A stretch of DNA of 64,000 nucleotides, taken from the NCBI GenBank assembly GCA_020846135.1, contig JADLEK010000077.1, forward strand, positions 1 to 64,000. The letters are read 5' to 3'. The notes beneath the pieces were generated by a model that was not told where the DNA came from, did not search any database, and worked only from the letters and a program-made list of their open reading frames with translations. Made by a program: the position numbers and the translations under genes. Positions 63,423 through 64,000 of this stretch are shown in pieces; within the stretch, counting starts at the first letter, position 1; the number at the start of each line of letters is the position of its first letter. This DNA comes from Gammaproteobacteria bacterium. GTDB lineage: Bacteria > Pseudomonadota > Gammaproteobacteria > Competibacterales > Competibacteraceae.

Positions 63423-63767
63423 ATGAACAAGGTCGGTTTTCTGGCGGTGTTGCTGTGGTTATCCACTCCGGCGCTGGCCGATCATGGCAGTCCGCCCGCT
63501 GCGGGCGAGCCGCTGGTCATTGATGTGCGCACTGCCGAGGAATACCAGCAGACGCATGTTCGGCAGGCGGTGAACATTCCTTATGACCGGATTGCAATGC
63601 AGATTGCCGCGCTGGCGCCGGATCCGAATGCGCGCATCGTGCTGTATTGCCGCAGTGGCCGCCGTTCCGGGATTGCGGAACAGACGCTGCGCCAGATGGG
63701 CTACAAGCAGGTCGAAAACAAGGGCGGGTTGGACAATATGCAGCGGATGGGCTATCAGACCGACTGA
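63423..63767 (+). CDS. Periplasmic rhodanese-like sulfurtransferase
   Basis: 114 residues from ATG 63423 (GGGAGG seven bases before). Signal peptide cleaves near TPALAD. The single rhodanese domain shows VIDVRTAEEYQQTHVRQAVNIPYD and the active-site Cys in LYCRSGRRSG. It may move sulfane sulfur or act as a thiol enzyme in the periplasm; substrate unknown. An ATG two codons earlier is too near the ribosome site. Confidence 0.9.
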   Translation: MNKVGFLAVLLWLSTPALADHGSPPAAGEPLVIDVRTAEEYQQTHVRQAVNIPYDRIAMQIAALAPDPNARIVLYCRSGRRSGIAEQTLRQMGYKQVENKGGLDNMQRMGYQTD

Positions 63768-63814
63768 AAATCTGGAGCAGTCTGATCTGGTTTGTGGAAT
63801 CGCTGCTTCAAACC

Positions 63815-63911
63815 AACCCGTCAACTTCGTCGTCACCCCTTGGCCAAGGGGAAATTCTACAATTCTTCAAAAACCACCCCGTTCGTCATGCCCGCCTTCG
63901 CGGGAATGACG
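63815..63911. repeat. Two interspersed repeats: CCCCTTGG/CCAAGGGG unit and REP-like palindrome copy 3
   Basis: 63836-63851 forms CCCCTTGG and CCAAGGGG arms after ACTTCGTCG, related to 16745-16797. 63884-63911 is CGTCATGCCCGC and GCGGGAATGACG around CTTC, with one mismatch, preceded by AAAAACCACC and followed by GAAAACCTG, as in copies at 23431 and 34881. Confidence 0.8.
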
Positions 63912-63933
63912 GAAAACCTGACAAGAATTGATA

Positions 63934-64000
63934 TTACCCCGCCGCCAGTCGCGCCCGCTCCTTGAGATCTTTCTTGCGCTGCAACGCCCGTTTTTCATAA
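63934..64000 (-). CDS. C-terminal end of an unidentified protein, cut by window edge
   Basis: Reading leftward from the edge the frame gives YEKRALQRKKDLKERARLA then AG and stop TAA. It is rich in Arg and Lys, as in small ribosomal or nucleic-acid-binding proteins, but too short to assign. Most of the gene is outside the window. Confidence 0.4.
   Translation of the reverse strand, partial: YEKRALQRKKDLKERARLAAG

Noticed and set aside
23431..63911. CRISPR-like repeats
   Set aside because: The palindromes are dispersed tens of kb apart with no spacers and no cas genes.

Overview
The window reads as one continuous piece of a GC-rich gammaproteobacterial chromosome. AlaA, MurI, PyrF, Fpr, ActP/YjcH, KdpFABC/DE and a Wsp chemosensory cluster all look gammaproteobacterial. 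The neutral repeat content and the duplicated secretory repeat in the PqaA-like protein would suit a Competibacter-like sludge organism, but that is inference; no 16S or tRNA gene is present to settle it. The left edge is the end of a Tn3-family transposon (last 41 codons of tnpA plus a Tn21-like 38-bp terminal repeat). The right edge cuts an unidentified minus-strand gene.

Layout. (1) 0-12 kb: transposon end, alaA, a SHOCT-domain protein, murI, a KimA-like permease, an AIPR-family phage-defence gene, then a PAS/kinase-like protein fused to a DnaQ-type exonuclease, divergent from yjcH-actP (acetate uptake). (2) 12-20.4 kb: a decayed [NiFe] hydrogenase locus. The maturation protease gene is broken, only the last ~126 codons of the large subunit remain and no small subunit is seen, yet hypC, hypD, hypE, hupE, hypA, hypB and hypF are open. 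(3) 20.4-29.5 kb, minus strand: a membrane pyrophosphatase and a tripartite RND efflux operon (adaptor, pump, outer-membrane channel). (4) 29.8-39 kb: ClC antiporter, pyrF, HdeA-like protein, PqaA-like secreted protein, then a DUF3015-DUF4105 pair lying between two direct copies of the same IS end, then a zinc-ribbon membrane protein.

(5) 39-58 kb is the most striking part: an all-plus-strand run of kdpFABC, a CorA-like GMN protein, seven Wsp-type chemosensory genes (CheW, CheR-TPR, CheW, MCP, CheA-REC, CheB, REC-GGDEF), then kdpD and kdpE. Start/stop overlaps link kdpC to the CorA-like gene and wspR to kdpD. The usual kdpFABC-DE operon is therefore split by a c-di-GMP signalling cassette. 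This suggests, without proving, that potassium/osmotic and surface/c-di-GMP signalling are transcribed together.

(6) 58-64 kb: an oadB relic, a MITE-like repeat, fpr, and a corrinoid protein + MtaA/UroD-like methyltransferase + DUF1638-like/PAS protein operon. The last gene has suffered an internal deletion that leaves an EAL fragment. A small unknown gene, a periplasmic rhodanese and repeats close the window.

Small palindromic repeats are scattered through the window. One sits in frame inside hypF and another possibly inside the CheR linker. No CRISPR array, rRNA or tRNA was seen. All calls come from reading the sequence and remembered family features; no database search was run.
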